Shown here piece after piece: positions 28,965 to 37,800 of a DNA stretch of 64,000 nt. Numbering within the stretch: position 1 is the stretch's first letter; the number at the start of each line of letters is the position of its first letter. The notes beneath the pieces were generated by a model, which ran no database searches, was not told the DNA's origin, and saw only the letters and a program-made list of their open reading frames with translations. Made by a program: the position numbers and the translations under genes. The stretch spans positions 62,001 through 126,000 of the forward strand of contig CBDCVQ010000017.1 of assembly GCA_965223165.1 (NCBI GenBank), written 5' to 3'. The stretch comes from JABDMH01 sp965223165. Its GTDB lineage: Bacteria; Bacteroidota; Bacteroidia; Chitinophagales; Saprospiraceae.

Positions 28965-30958
28965 CACATGCGATTGGAGACCACACGTCGCAGATCCGCA
29001 TATTTCTTTTTGCCCAACACAAAGAACTCCCACACGATGCTACCCAGGTAGCGTCCGGTCTTTGTATTGTCAGGGCCCATGCGGTAGCGCTTGATCAGGG
29101 CGCGCATCTGGTAGCGCTTGGAGACGATGTGCGGCAGGTAGATCAGATTGTATAGGAGGGCTTTGATCACCGCGACTCCGTTGCGTCCTTCACCCACGAC
29201 AAAAAAGCGGAGGCAAGCCACCAGATCCAAGACTACCCGTAGCGGGAGGAGCCAAAGCAGCTTGAGGCCCTTTTCATTTTTCACTAGCAGGCTGAGTCCA
29301 TTTCGGAAGTTCAGGTAGGTCTTCCTGGGGCTCTGATAGGAGAGGGTACCACCACCTTTGTGATAGACGACCGATTTGGGCGTGTACAGCATTTGATAGC
29401 CCGCTTGCTTCAAGCGCCAGCACAGGTCGATTTCCTCCATATGGGCAAAGAAGTCAGCGTCAAACCCCTCAAACTTCTCAAAGGTCTCCTTTCGCACTAT
29501 TAAGGCCGCTCCCGAACACCAAAAGACCTCTTTACTCTGATCGTATTGCCCCAAGTCCTCTTCGACATTCGACAGGATTCGCCCTTGACAGAAAGGATAT
29601 CCCAGATAGTCCATCAAACCACCGGCCGCACCGGCATATTCAAAGGTGCCCTTACTGTCGTACGACTTGATCTTGGGCTGACAGATGCCTACCTCCGGAT
29701 TTCGCTCCATAAGAGCCAGGAGGGGCTTCGTCCAGCCGTTGGTGACCTCGACGTCGGAGTTGATCAAAATCAGAAATTCGCTGTCGATTTGGGCCAGGGC
29801 CTGATTGTAGCCTTCGGCAAAGCCGAGATTTTCCGATAGTTCCACAATCTCTATGTCTGGATAGTGGGAGCGAAGCCAGGGAAGGGACTGATCCGTGGAG
29901 CTATTGTCAGCGACTACGATACGGTACGGGGTGAATCGCACCACGGAAGGCAGGTGGCGCTGGAGGTGTGCCAGGCCGTTGTAATTCAAGATGACCACCG
30001 CCGCCTTTTGCTGCGTATTTGACTCGACCCCATTCAGATAGGTCAACACCTCTTGTTGATCCCGGTCGAGCTGCTGTCGTAACTGGTGGAGGTCGTCAAA
30101 GGTCTCGTCGGCGCGAATGAACTTTAAGATCTCGAGGGTGATTTGACGATCGTAGATGTCTTCATCAAAATCAAAAATATGTACCTCTATGGAGCGCTTG
30201 CCTTTTGCATCAAGCGTGGGTCGGGTCCCGATGTAAAGCATCCCTTGATAGCTGCGGTCGTCGACCAGGATGCGAGAGGCATAGATCCCTTCGCTGGGCA
30301 CCAACTTGAGGGGATGATTGATCTCAATGTTTGCCGTCGGATAGCCCAATTGCTCACCGATTTGATCACCCCGCACGACTTTGCCGCGCAGTAGGTATGG
30401 ATGCCCCAGTAGCTTGTTGGCCGTCGAAATGTCACCTTCCTGCAAGTAACTTCGGATCTGGGTACTACTGATCTTGATCTGCTCAACGACCTGCTGCTCG
30501 ATCTCCACTACTTCAAAGCCACAGCTCGCCTCGTAAGACCGCAGGAAGTTAATGTTGCCGGCCCGATTGAGGCCAAAACGATGATCGTAGCCAATGACGA
30601 TCATCCTGGGGTTGAATTTCTTGCTGATGAACTCTGTGATGTATTCGTCGGCCAGCATCTGCGAAAACTCCACACTGAAGGGACAAATCACCAGGTGGTC
30701 AATGCCTAGTCGTTCAAAAAGCAAAATCTTCTCCTCTTTGGTCGATAGTAGTCGGAGACTGGCATCATTGGGGTAGATCACTTGCCGGGGGTGCGGATCA
30801 AAGGTGACAATGACGGTCACCCCATCGATGGATCGTGCCATTTTCTGCATCTGACCGATCAGCTCTGCATGCCCCAGGTGGACCCCATCAAACGACCCGA
30901 AAGTGATCACACCATTGCTTATAGCCGGTAGGTTTTCGATGTCATGATGGATGGTCAT
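28964..30958 (-). CDS. ribF: bifunctional riboflavin kinase/FAD synthetase fused to a family 2 glycosyltransferase
   Basis: The 664-residue protein is one continuous frame. Residues ~1-310 are a full RibF: the FMN adenylyltransferase domain (FGSFDGVHLGH) and riboflavin kinase domain (GHPYLLRGKVVRGDQIG, LGYPTANIE), which make FMN and FAD. From about residue 318 a GT2 glycosyltransferase follows: AAVVILNYNG, nucleotide-binding IVVADNSSTD, acidic LINSDVEV, and EEIDLCWRLKQAGY with hydrophobic segments near 565-600. These are normally two separate proteins with unrelated jobs, so either the fusion is real or a stop has been lost. No frameshift is needed. The RluA-type gene follows with a one-base overlap. 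Confidence 0.9.
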   Translation of the reverse strand: MTIHHDIENLPAISNGVITFGSFDGVHLGHAELIGQMQKMARSIDGVTVIVTFDPHPRQVIYPNDASLRLLSTKEEKILLFERLGIDHLVICPFSVEFSQMLADEYITEFISKKFNPRMIVIGYDHRFGLNRAGNINFLRSYEASCGFEVVEIEQQVVEQIKISSTQIRSYLQEGDISTANKLLGHPYLLRGKVVRGDQIGEQLGYPTANIEINHPLKLVPSEGIYASRILVDDRSYQGMLYIGTRPTLDAKGKRSIEVHIFDFDEDIYDRQITLEILKFIRADETFDDLHQLRQQLDRDQQEVLTYLNGVESNTQQKAAVVILNYNGLAHLQRHLPSVVRFTPYRIVVADNSSTDQSLPWLRSHYPDIEIVELSENLGFAEGYNQALAQIDSEFLILINSDVEVTNGWTKPLLALMERNPEVGICQPKIKSYDSKGTFEYAGAAGGLMDYLGYPFCQGRILSNVEEDLGQYDQSKEVFWCSGAALIVRKETFEKFEGFDADFFAHMEEIDLCWRLKQAGYQMLYTPKSVVYHKGGGTLSYQSPRKTYLNFRNGLSLLVKNEKGLKLLWLLPLRVVLDLVACLRFFVVGEGRNGVAVIKALLYNLIYLPHIVSKRYQMRALIKRYRMGPDNTKTGRYLGSIVWEFFVLGKKKYADLRRVVSNRM

Positions 30959-31080
30959 CAGCCAAATGTATGAAAGTTTATTTTAATATGTAATTGAGAT
31001 GGAAGTGTTTTATTCCCAACGATTTAGGGCGTTGAATTGTTTATCTTAGCGAATCTTTTCTATCACTATTTAAGAAGACG

Positions 31081-32178
31081 GTGAAAATAGGCAAAAACCA
31101 CATTATCGACGCGCTAAAAACGGTCCAAGATCCCTTGACAGGTAGGGACTTAGTGAGTAGTCAGCGCTTAGGGAGACTGGAGATAGACGGGCTGCAAATC
31201 AGCTGCGTTTTGGTCTTTAATAAGGCACTCGAACCACATCAAAAATCTGCCCTCAATTTTGCCTGCATAGAAGCTGTGCAGCGTCGTTTTCCGGCCGCCC
31301 AGCTGCATATCCACCTGGAGACAGATCTCTCTCAAGGTGGAACGCGATCAGTGCTACCGCAGGTGAAGAACATCATCGCCGTGGCCTCGGGCAAAGGCGG
31401 CGTCGGCAAGTCCACCGTATCCACCAACCTGGCCTTAGGTCTACAGTCGTTGGGCGCGCACGTGGGTCTGCTCGATGCCGATCTCTATGGCCCGTCCATT
31501 CCAACCATGCTCAATCTCAAAGGGGCCAAGCCCAAGGTGCAAGACGTATACGGAAAGCCCAAACTACTGCCACTGGAGGCCTACGGGCTAAAGGTCATGT
31601 CGATCGGCTTTATCATCGAGCCGGAGCAGGCCGTGGTGCTACGAGGACCGCGGTTGGCTGGTATCATCAAGCAGTTCATCCAGGACTGCTTGTGGCCACC
31701 GCTCGATTTTCTCGTGATCGATCTACCGCCGGGCACGGGTGATATTCAGTTGACCTTGGTGCAGACCGTGCCGGTGACGGGGGCGATCATGGTGACCACG
31801 CCCCAGCAAGTAGCCGTGGCAGACGCTCGCAAGGCGATGAATATGTTTCTCATGCCGTCAATCAAGGTGCCCATTCTGGGGGTCGTGGAGAATATGTCTT
31901 GGTTTACTCCACCTGATCTGCCTGACCGGAGGTACTACCTCTTCGGCCAGGGGGGAGGGGAGCTTTTAGCCCGTGAAAGTGAGACGAAACTGATCGGCCA
32001 AATCCCGATGGAGGAGGCCGTCATGCAGGGGGGCGAGGCCGGTGTACCTGCCGTGCTGAGGGACGAGCATGCACCGATGCAGAAGGTCTGGTTGGACCTG
32101 GCTTCAGCTACACAGAGCCTGGTGGAGGAGCGCAATCGCCAATTGGACCCGACCGAGATAGTCCGCATAAAAACGTAA
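31081..32178 (+). CDS. apbC: Mrp/ApbC-type P-loop ATPase, iron-sulfur cluster carrier
   Basis: A 365-residue Fe-S cluster delivery ATPase. It starts with GTG (VKIGKNHIIDAL), has an N-terminal MIP18/DUF59-like domain (~1-90) and a deviant Walker A, ASGKGGVGKST, near residue 105, then LLDADLYGPSIP. The C-terminal CxxC that bridges a cluster in E. coli Mrp is absent; the corresponding region reads ENMSWFTPPDLPDRRYY, a substitution I recall as usual in this phylum. A near-consensus promoter box (TATCTTAG, 31042-31049) lies upstream. The NifU-type scaffold gene follows 22 bp later, consistent with a cluster-assembly unit. Confidence 0.94.
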   Translation: MKIGKNHIIDALKTVQDPLTGRDLVSSQRLGRLEIDGLQISCVLVFNKALEPHQKSALNFACIEAVQRRFPAAQLHIHLETDLSQGGTRSVLPQVKNIIAVASGKGGVGKSTVSTNLALGLQSLGAHVGLLDADLYGPSIPTMLNLKGAKPKVQDVYGKPKLLPLEAYGLKVMSIGFIIEPEQAVVLRGPRLAGIIKQFIQDCLWPPLDFLVIDLPPGTGDIQLTLVQTVPVTGAIMVTTPQQVAVADARKAMNMFLMPSIKVPILGVVENMSWFTPPDLPDRRYYLFGQGGGELLARESETKLIGQIPMEEAVMQGGEAGVPAVLRDEHAPMQKVWLDLASATQSLVEERNRQLDPTEIVRIKT

Positions 32179-32200
32179 CTTTGCAGAGAGCAATCAAGTC

Positions 32201-32458
32201 ATGAATTCAGCTACAAAGGAGAGCTTGATACAAGAGGTGGAATTGGCATTGGACGAGGTCAGACCTTACCTGGCGGTCGATGGCGGCGATATCGAAATCG
32301 TCGAGATTACGGAGGACTACCGGGTAAGAGTGAAGTGGCTGGGCTCCTGTCAGTATTGCAACATGACGGCCATGACGATGCGCGCTGGGGTAGAGGAGAC
32401 CATCAAAAATCGAGTTTCAGTGATCAAAGGCGTGGAAGCCATAAACAATCCGAAGTAG
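32201..32458 (+). CDS. NifU C-terminal domain-type iron-sulfur scaffold
   Basis: A small 85-residue protein consisting of the NifU C-terminal (Nfu) domain. The cluster ligands are Cys50 and Cys53 (GSCQYCNMT). The region VRPYLAVDGGDIEIVEI is characteristic. It binds a labile [4Fe-4S] or [2Fe-2S] cluster for transfer to apo-proteins. It is 22 bp downstream of mrp/apbC and 15 bp upstream of pyrF, and likely shares a transcript. Confidence 0.95.
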   Translation: MNSATKESLIQEVELALDEVRPYLAVDGGDIEIVEITEDYRVRVKWLGSCQYCNMTAMTMRAGVEETIKNRVSVIKGVEAINNPK

Positions 32459-32473
32459 TGCCAGCAGGCCCCA

Positions 32474-33286
32474 ATGACTAGATCCGAGATTTACCATCAG
32501 ATCCAGCAGAAACGTTCCTTTCTCTGTGTCGGGCTGGACACCGATCCCTCCAAACTCCCTCCTAGTCTTTCCTCCGATCCAAGGGGTGTGCTCAGATTCA
32601 ATAAGGCTGTCATCGATGCCACTCGGGCGCACTGTATCGCGTACAAGATCAATCTGGCCTTTTACGAAGCCATGGGATCCCGTGGTTGGGACATCGTTGG
32701 CGAAACCCTAGCGCACATACCGGATACACACCTCACCATTGCGGATGCAAAGCGAGGCGACATTGGCAACACCTCGCACATGTATGCCAAGACTTTTTTC
32801 GAGACCTTTTCGTTTGATGCCATCACGGTGGCTCCCTACATGGGGTTCGACTCGGTCACACCCTTTCTGGAGTTTGATGGGAAATGGGTGATTGTGCTGG
32901 CCCTCACCTCCAACAAGGGCAGTCGCGATTTTCAGTTCATCAAGGATGGTGACGGCGTACGCCTGTACGAGCATGTGCTCAAAACGGCCATTTCGTGGGG
33001 CACTCCCGACAATCTCATGTTTGTGGTGGGTGCTACGCAAGAAGCATCGATACAGCAGGTGCGTCAGTTGGCACCCTATCATTTTCTGCTGGTCCCCGGC
33101 GTGGGAGCCCAGGGTGGAAGTTTGACCCAGGTCTACCGGGGAGGTCGCAACAACGAGGTGGGGCTCTTGATAAACTCATCGCGGTCGATCATCTATGCCG
33201 GTGGAGATGACCCGGCATTCGAAACGCATGTACGCCAGGCGGCGGCCAAGCTGCACAACGAAATGCGTACGCTACTGGACACGTAA
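32474..33286 (+). CDS. pyrF: orotidine 5'-phosphate decarboxylase
   Basis: Decarboxylates OMP to UMP, the last step of de novo pyrimidine synthesis. The 270-residue protein belongs to the type 2 OMP decarboxylase group, longer than the E. coli type. The catalytic array is visible as Asp91, Lys93 and Asp96 in ADAKRGDIGNT, with the phosphate-binding end VPGVGAQGG. The ATG is at 32474. Its stop overlaps the start of the MmcQ/YjbR gene by one base (TAATG). pyrR and pyrB are in the same window at 50.2-51.7 kb but in a different unit. Confidence 0.97.
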   Translation: MTRSEIYHQIQQKRSFLCVGLDTDPSKLPPSLSSDPRGVLRFNKAVIDATRAHCIAYKINLAFYEAMGSRGWDIVGETLAHIPDTHLTIADAKRGDIGNTSHMYAKTFFETFSFDAITVAPYMGFDSVTPFLEFDGKWVIVLALTSNKGSRDFQFIKDGDGVRLYEHVLKTAISWGTPDNLMFVVGATQEASIQQVRQLAPYHFLLVPGVGAQGGSLTQVYRGGRNNEVGLLINSSRSIIYAGGDDPAFETHVRQAAAKLHNEMRTLLDT

Positions 33287-33663
33287 TGGACGTGGAATCC
33301 TTTCGGCTTTACTGCCTCGCTAAGACCGGGGTGACCGAGGGTTTCCCCTTTGGAGAGGGTGTGCTCGTCTTTAAGGTCCTGGGCAAAATGTTTGCCCTGA
33401 CCAATCTCGATGCCGATGCCTTTGAGGTGAATCTGAAGTGCGAGCCAGACCAGGCGATCGAATGGAGGGCTCGTCATCCCGAGGTGCAGCCCGGCTATCA
33501 TATGAGCAAAAAGCATTGGAATACGGTCGATTTTGATGGAGATCTTCCGGAGACCCTCCTTCGGGAGATGGTGGATCGTTCGTATGCGTTGGTGGTGCAG
33601 GGACTTCGCAAGGCAGATCGACAGCGATTGGCAGAGATGAATGACCGCAAGGGGTCCCGATGA
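33286..33663 (+). CDS. MmcQ/YjbR family protein
   Basis: A 125-residue protein of the MmcQ/YjbR (CyaY-like fold) family, often annotated as a putative DNA-binding protein without experimental support. Family features are the N-terminal YCLAKTGVTEGFPFGEG, FALTNLD and the C-terminal GYHMSKKHWNTV. The gene overlaps pyrF by one base and the next gene by four bases (ATGA), so the three are tightly coupled. The biological role is not known. Confidence 0.9.
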   Translation: MDVESFRLYCLAKTGVTEGFPFGEGVLVFKVLGKMFALTNLDADAFEVNLKCEPDQAIEWRARHPEVQPGYHMSKKHWNTVDFDGDLPETLLREMVDRSYALVVQGLRKADRQRLAEMNDRKGSR

Positions 33664-34709
33664 TTGATTTTCTGGTCGTCGGGCAGGGCCTAGCGGGTAC
33701 GTTGCTGACCCATGCATTGAAAGACCGGGGGCAACGGGTCCTCGTGGTGGACGACCATCATCGGCAGTCATCTACGGCTGTGGCAGCCGGGATTATGAAT
33801 CCCATCACCGGCCGGCGATTTGTCAAAAGTTGGATGTATGACACGCTGGTGGATGATGCGTGCAGGTGCTACCGGAGGCTGGAGGAGCGGCTGGGTGTTC
33901 AGCTACTGCATCCCATGAATGTCCTACGGGTATTTGGAGATCAAAAGGCCGAAAATGATTGGCACGCACGGAGGGGGTCAGATGCCTACGCGCCATACAT
34001 GCGGGAGGAGGCGGATCTCGGCGGCTTCGAGGGAAAGGTGAGGCATACGGGACGATACGGAGAGGTGCAAGGGAGCTATCAGGTGAAACTTCTGCCATTG
34101 ATGCAGCGATCTGCAAGGCAATGGGAAGCGGACGGCACCTTGCGCCGGCAGCCTTTCCGGTACGAGGACCTCGTACTCCGGGACGACAGCGCACAATACC
34201 ATGACATCTCGGCCAAAGCGGTGGTGTTTTGCGAAGGGCACCAAGTGACCAACAATCCGTGGTTTGGCCCCCTGACGTTGCTGCGAAAGTCCAAGGGCCA
34301 GGTACTGCACCTAAAGATCCCACACCTGAAGGTCACCAAGATGATCAAACACCGGTATTTCATCGTTCCGATGGACAAGGAGCGCTATTGGTTTGGACCG
34401 GCGGATGCTTGGCAATTTGAGGATGACGCCCCGGACGCTCAAGCACGATCACGTTTGGCCGACGCGGCAGCGCAGATGATCGTCTCACCATTGTCGGTGC
34501 TGGACCATCAAGCCGCCATCCGTCCGACCGTCCGTGACCGAAGACCAATCTTGGGTCGTCATCCGAGCTATTCGTGCCTATATCTATTTAATGGTCTTGG
34601 CACCAAGGGCAGTTCGCTGGGACCGTATTGGGCCGGACGGATGACTGCCCATTTGCTGGATCAGGTCGAGCTGCCTCCGGCCGTACGCCTTGAGCGCTTC
34701 ATCTCGTAG
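33660..34709 (+). CDS. FAD-dependent oxidoreductase (DAO family)
   Basis: A 349-residue flavoprotein of the D-amino-acid oxidase/glycine oxidase fold. The N terminus has the dinucleotide site FLVVGQGLAGTLLTHAL and VLVVDDHH. AGIMNPITGRRFVKSW follows as in ThiO/MnmC-like family members, and the C-terminal FNGLGTKGSSLGPYWA is the second FAD contact. The substrate is not determinable, and there are no thiamine genes beside it to favour ThiO. It overlaps the MmcQ gene by four bases. Confidence 0.88.
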   Translation: MIDFLVVGQGLAGTLLTHALKDRGQRVLVVDDHHRQSSTAVAAGIMNPITGRRFVKSWMYDTLVDDACRCYRRLEERLGVQLLHPMNVLRVFGDQKAENDWHARRGSDAYAPYMREEADLGGFEGKVRHTGRYGEVQGSYQVKLLPLMQRSARQWEADGTLRRQPFRYEDLVLRDDSAQYHDISAKAVVFCEGHQVTNNPWFGPLTLLRKSKGQVLHLKIPHLKVTKMIKHRYFIVPMDKERYWFGPADAWQFEDDAPDAQARSRLADAAAQMIVSPLSVLDHQAAIRPTVRDRRPILGRHPSYSCLYLFNGLGTKGSSLGPYWAGRMTAHLLDQVELPPAVRLERFIS

Positions 34710-34814
34710 TTAGGAGAAGGCCACAGAATGGTTAACCTTGTGTTAAGAAGAAAGACAATTTGTGTGGAGCGGCTAGCGATTGAATCCTATCTGTAGCAAA
34801 AGCGTTGGATAAGA

Positions 34815-37800
34815 ATGATGACTTTCAAAGGAGCCAAAGCACTAGGGGCGGTGTGCATCTTACTTGCCCTGCTGGGATTTCATTGCAAAACTGCCGTTGC
34901 ACCAACCAAACCAACCATGAAGGAGCCACACATCTCTTGGAGTGCCGTCGATTCACTAGAAGCCGAAGGGCTGCCCAAGAGCGCGCTTGAGGAAGTCTTA
35001 CGCATCAAGCAGACGGCAGCCAGTCGGCAGGCATGGGCGCAGTACATCAAAGCCATTGTCTACGAGAACAAGTTTCGCATAGGCACCGAAGAAGATGGAT
35101 GGATCAAGTCGATCGTCCGCATGGAAAATGAGTTGAGCAAATTGCCCGAACCCGCCAGATCGGTCTTGCATTCCTATTTGGGCGAAGCTGTGGGTCAGTA
35201 TCTCATGGCCAACCACTGGACGATTAGCCAGCGACAGACCCGGGCCAACTCGGATGACGACATAGCGACGATGTCTGTCGATGCCTTGCAGCGCAAGGCC
35301 TTGGAGCACTATCGGGCTTCCTTGGCTTGGCCGGGCCTGCGGGAGTCAAGCTTGGAGCAGTTTGATGTGTTGATCAGTGCCCCAGATACCAGCAGCGACC
35401 GCTCACCTTGGCTGTATCCATTGTTGGCCAGACGACAGTTGGACTTTTTGAGCACCCACCATCGGCAGGCCCATCAACCATTGCAGGCATTTCAGGTGGA
35501 CAAGGAGGTCTATTTTGCGCCGGCCAGGGACTTTATCAATCTCACCTTCCAGACACCAGACAGCTTGTCTTTTGATCGCTTGTCGCTGATCCTCTATCGG
35601 GATATCATACAGTTTCATCACGAGCGATCCGAGATAGCTGAGGCGACCCGAGCGGATCTGCGACGACTCCAGTTTGCCTTTGATCGCGGGGCCAATTTGT
35701 CCAAGGAAAGATTGCATCGGATGGCCTTGGCACGCCTAATGGCCCAGGTGAAGGATCTACCCATCTCGACGGCCGTGGCCCATCGGTGGTCCCTAGCTGT
35801 ACAGGGACAGGGGGATTCCATCTCTTTGGTGGAGGCACATCGTATCTGCCAGGAGGCACTGGAGCGATTTCCGGACGCTCCAGATGCTGGACTTTGCCAT
35901 GGACGGATCGCGGAGATTGAAAGAAAGCACTTGTCTATTGTCGCCGAAGAGGTGAACATCCCGGGCGAGAACATGCTGCTCAAGGTGCATTATCGCAATC
36001 ACAATCAGCTCCACCTCAAGGTGGTCCGGCTGGAGGAATCGGAAGTGGGGCAGTATGAGCGCCTGGCGTACGACGATCGATTGCCCTTTTTGCATGCCCG
36101 GCCGCAGGTGCACAGTGACCATCTGGAGCTTGCCTTGCCCGTCGACTATCGAGAGCACACCACCGAGGTAAAACTTCCCGGTTTGCCAGCCGGGTATTAC
36201 GTCATCCTTGTCGGCTCGGATGCGCAACTGATGCCTGAAGGTCAGGCCGTTCGAGTCGCATCTCTGCGGGTGTCGCAATTAGCCTATGCGCATCTAAGTG
36301 GCAGCGGCTCACCGTCCTTGGTGGTCTTTGATCGCCAGTCGGGATGGCCCTTGCCAGGCGTGCAGGTGCAATGGTACACACAGCACTACGATAGTCGGCG
36401 AGGACTGACCACCCACCAAGAAATCGGAAGAGATATCTCGGACGAAGATGGATTGGTCTCCCTTCCTTCGAGCGGTCGGCATCATTATTACGTACGCCTC
36501 TCGCTGGGGGATGACTGGCTAAGCATGGGTGAAGGTTACAGCTCGTATCAGCGCCCAAGCCAGCCTCGTCATCGCTCAGCGGTCAACTTCTTCACGGACC
36601 GGGCTATTTACCGCCCGGGCCAACCCTTGCATTTCAAAGGGCTATTGATCGATTTTGAGGAAGGCATGCCAAGGATTGCGCCGGAAGAGGACGTGACCAT
36701 CACCTTGTATGATGGCAACGGCCAGGCGTACGAGACGTTGTCGCTACAGAGCAACGCATTTGGATCAGTTAGTGGGACCTTTACCTTGCCGACGGTTGGC
36801 CTGAGAGGCTCGATGTCGTTGGGCTCTGATCGAGCACGGGACCGACACCCGGTGCGTGTCGAGGAGTACAAGCGCCCCACCTTCAAGGTCTCCTTTGATA
36901 CATTGCCAGCGGTGGTACTGGGCGATACCGTGGAAGTCAGTGGCGAGATTCAAAGCTACGCGGGTGTGCCCTTAAGCGGTGTTCCGGCCAGCTTTCGCGT
37001 GGTGCGAAAGACGCAGTTTCCCTTTCGGCCTTGGTGGGGATTTCGCATGCCCTTTCCGCAAGGTCCGGACAAAGAAATCGCCCAGGGGGTGGTGTCGTCC
37101 GACCAGGGAGGCAAGTTCACCTTGCGCTTTGTAGCTGGAGCCGACCAGACCATAGATCGCGAGATGCGGCCGATCTTCACATTCGAGATTTGGGCCGATG
37201 CCACGGATATTAATGGCGAAACCCAGACGGGGCGACAAAGTATCCAAGCCGGCTACGAGCCCTTTGTGGTGCACCTGGACCTCGAGTCATCCTATCGGCT
37301 GGGAGAACTCTCGACCCTGCCTATACAGGCGCTTTCATACCAGCAAGTACCCATCGATGTCCGTGGCAGCGTACGTGTTCAACGGTTGCGCAATCCATCG
37401 TCGTGGAAAAGGCCGCGGCATTGGGCGATGCCTGACCAGCCATGGATGACTCCGGACGATTTTGCCGAGCACTTTCCCATGTATGATTACGCTACGATCA
37501 CACCTGACCAGTGGGAGATGGTCGATGAGCGGGTGGTTGCCTTTGATGCCGGCCGCAAGCCCGAGATCGACCTTGCAGATGTACTGTCTGGCGTAGGCTA
37601 TTATCGCATCACCTGCGCTGCTACGGATAGCCAAGGTAGGTCCGTGACCGTCTCCAAGACACTGCATCTCGATGATCCCCACAGCGACTTTGTGCCTTCT
37701 GAAGAGCTGCTTGTGGCCAGGCTGGACCAGGACACGTATCAACCTGGGGATACGGTAGAGCTGACATTAGGTGTTGCTATGCCCGGACGAATCCTGCTGC

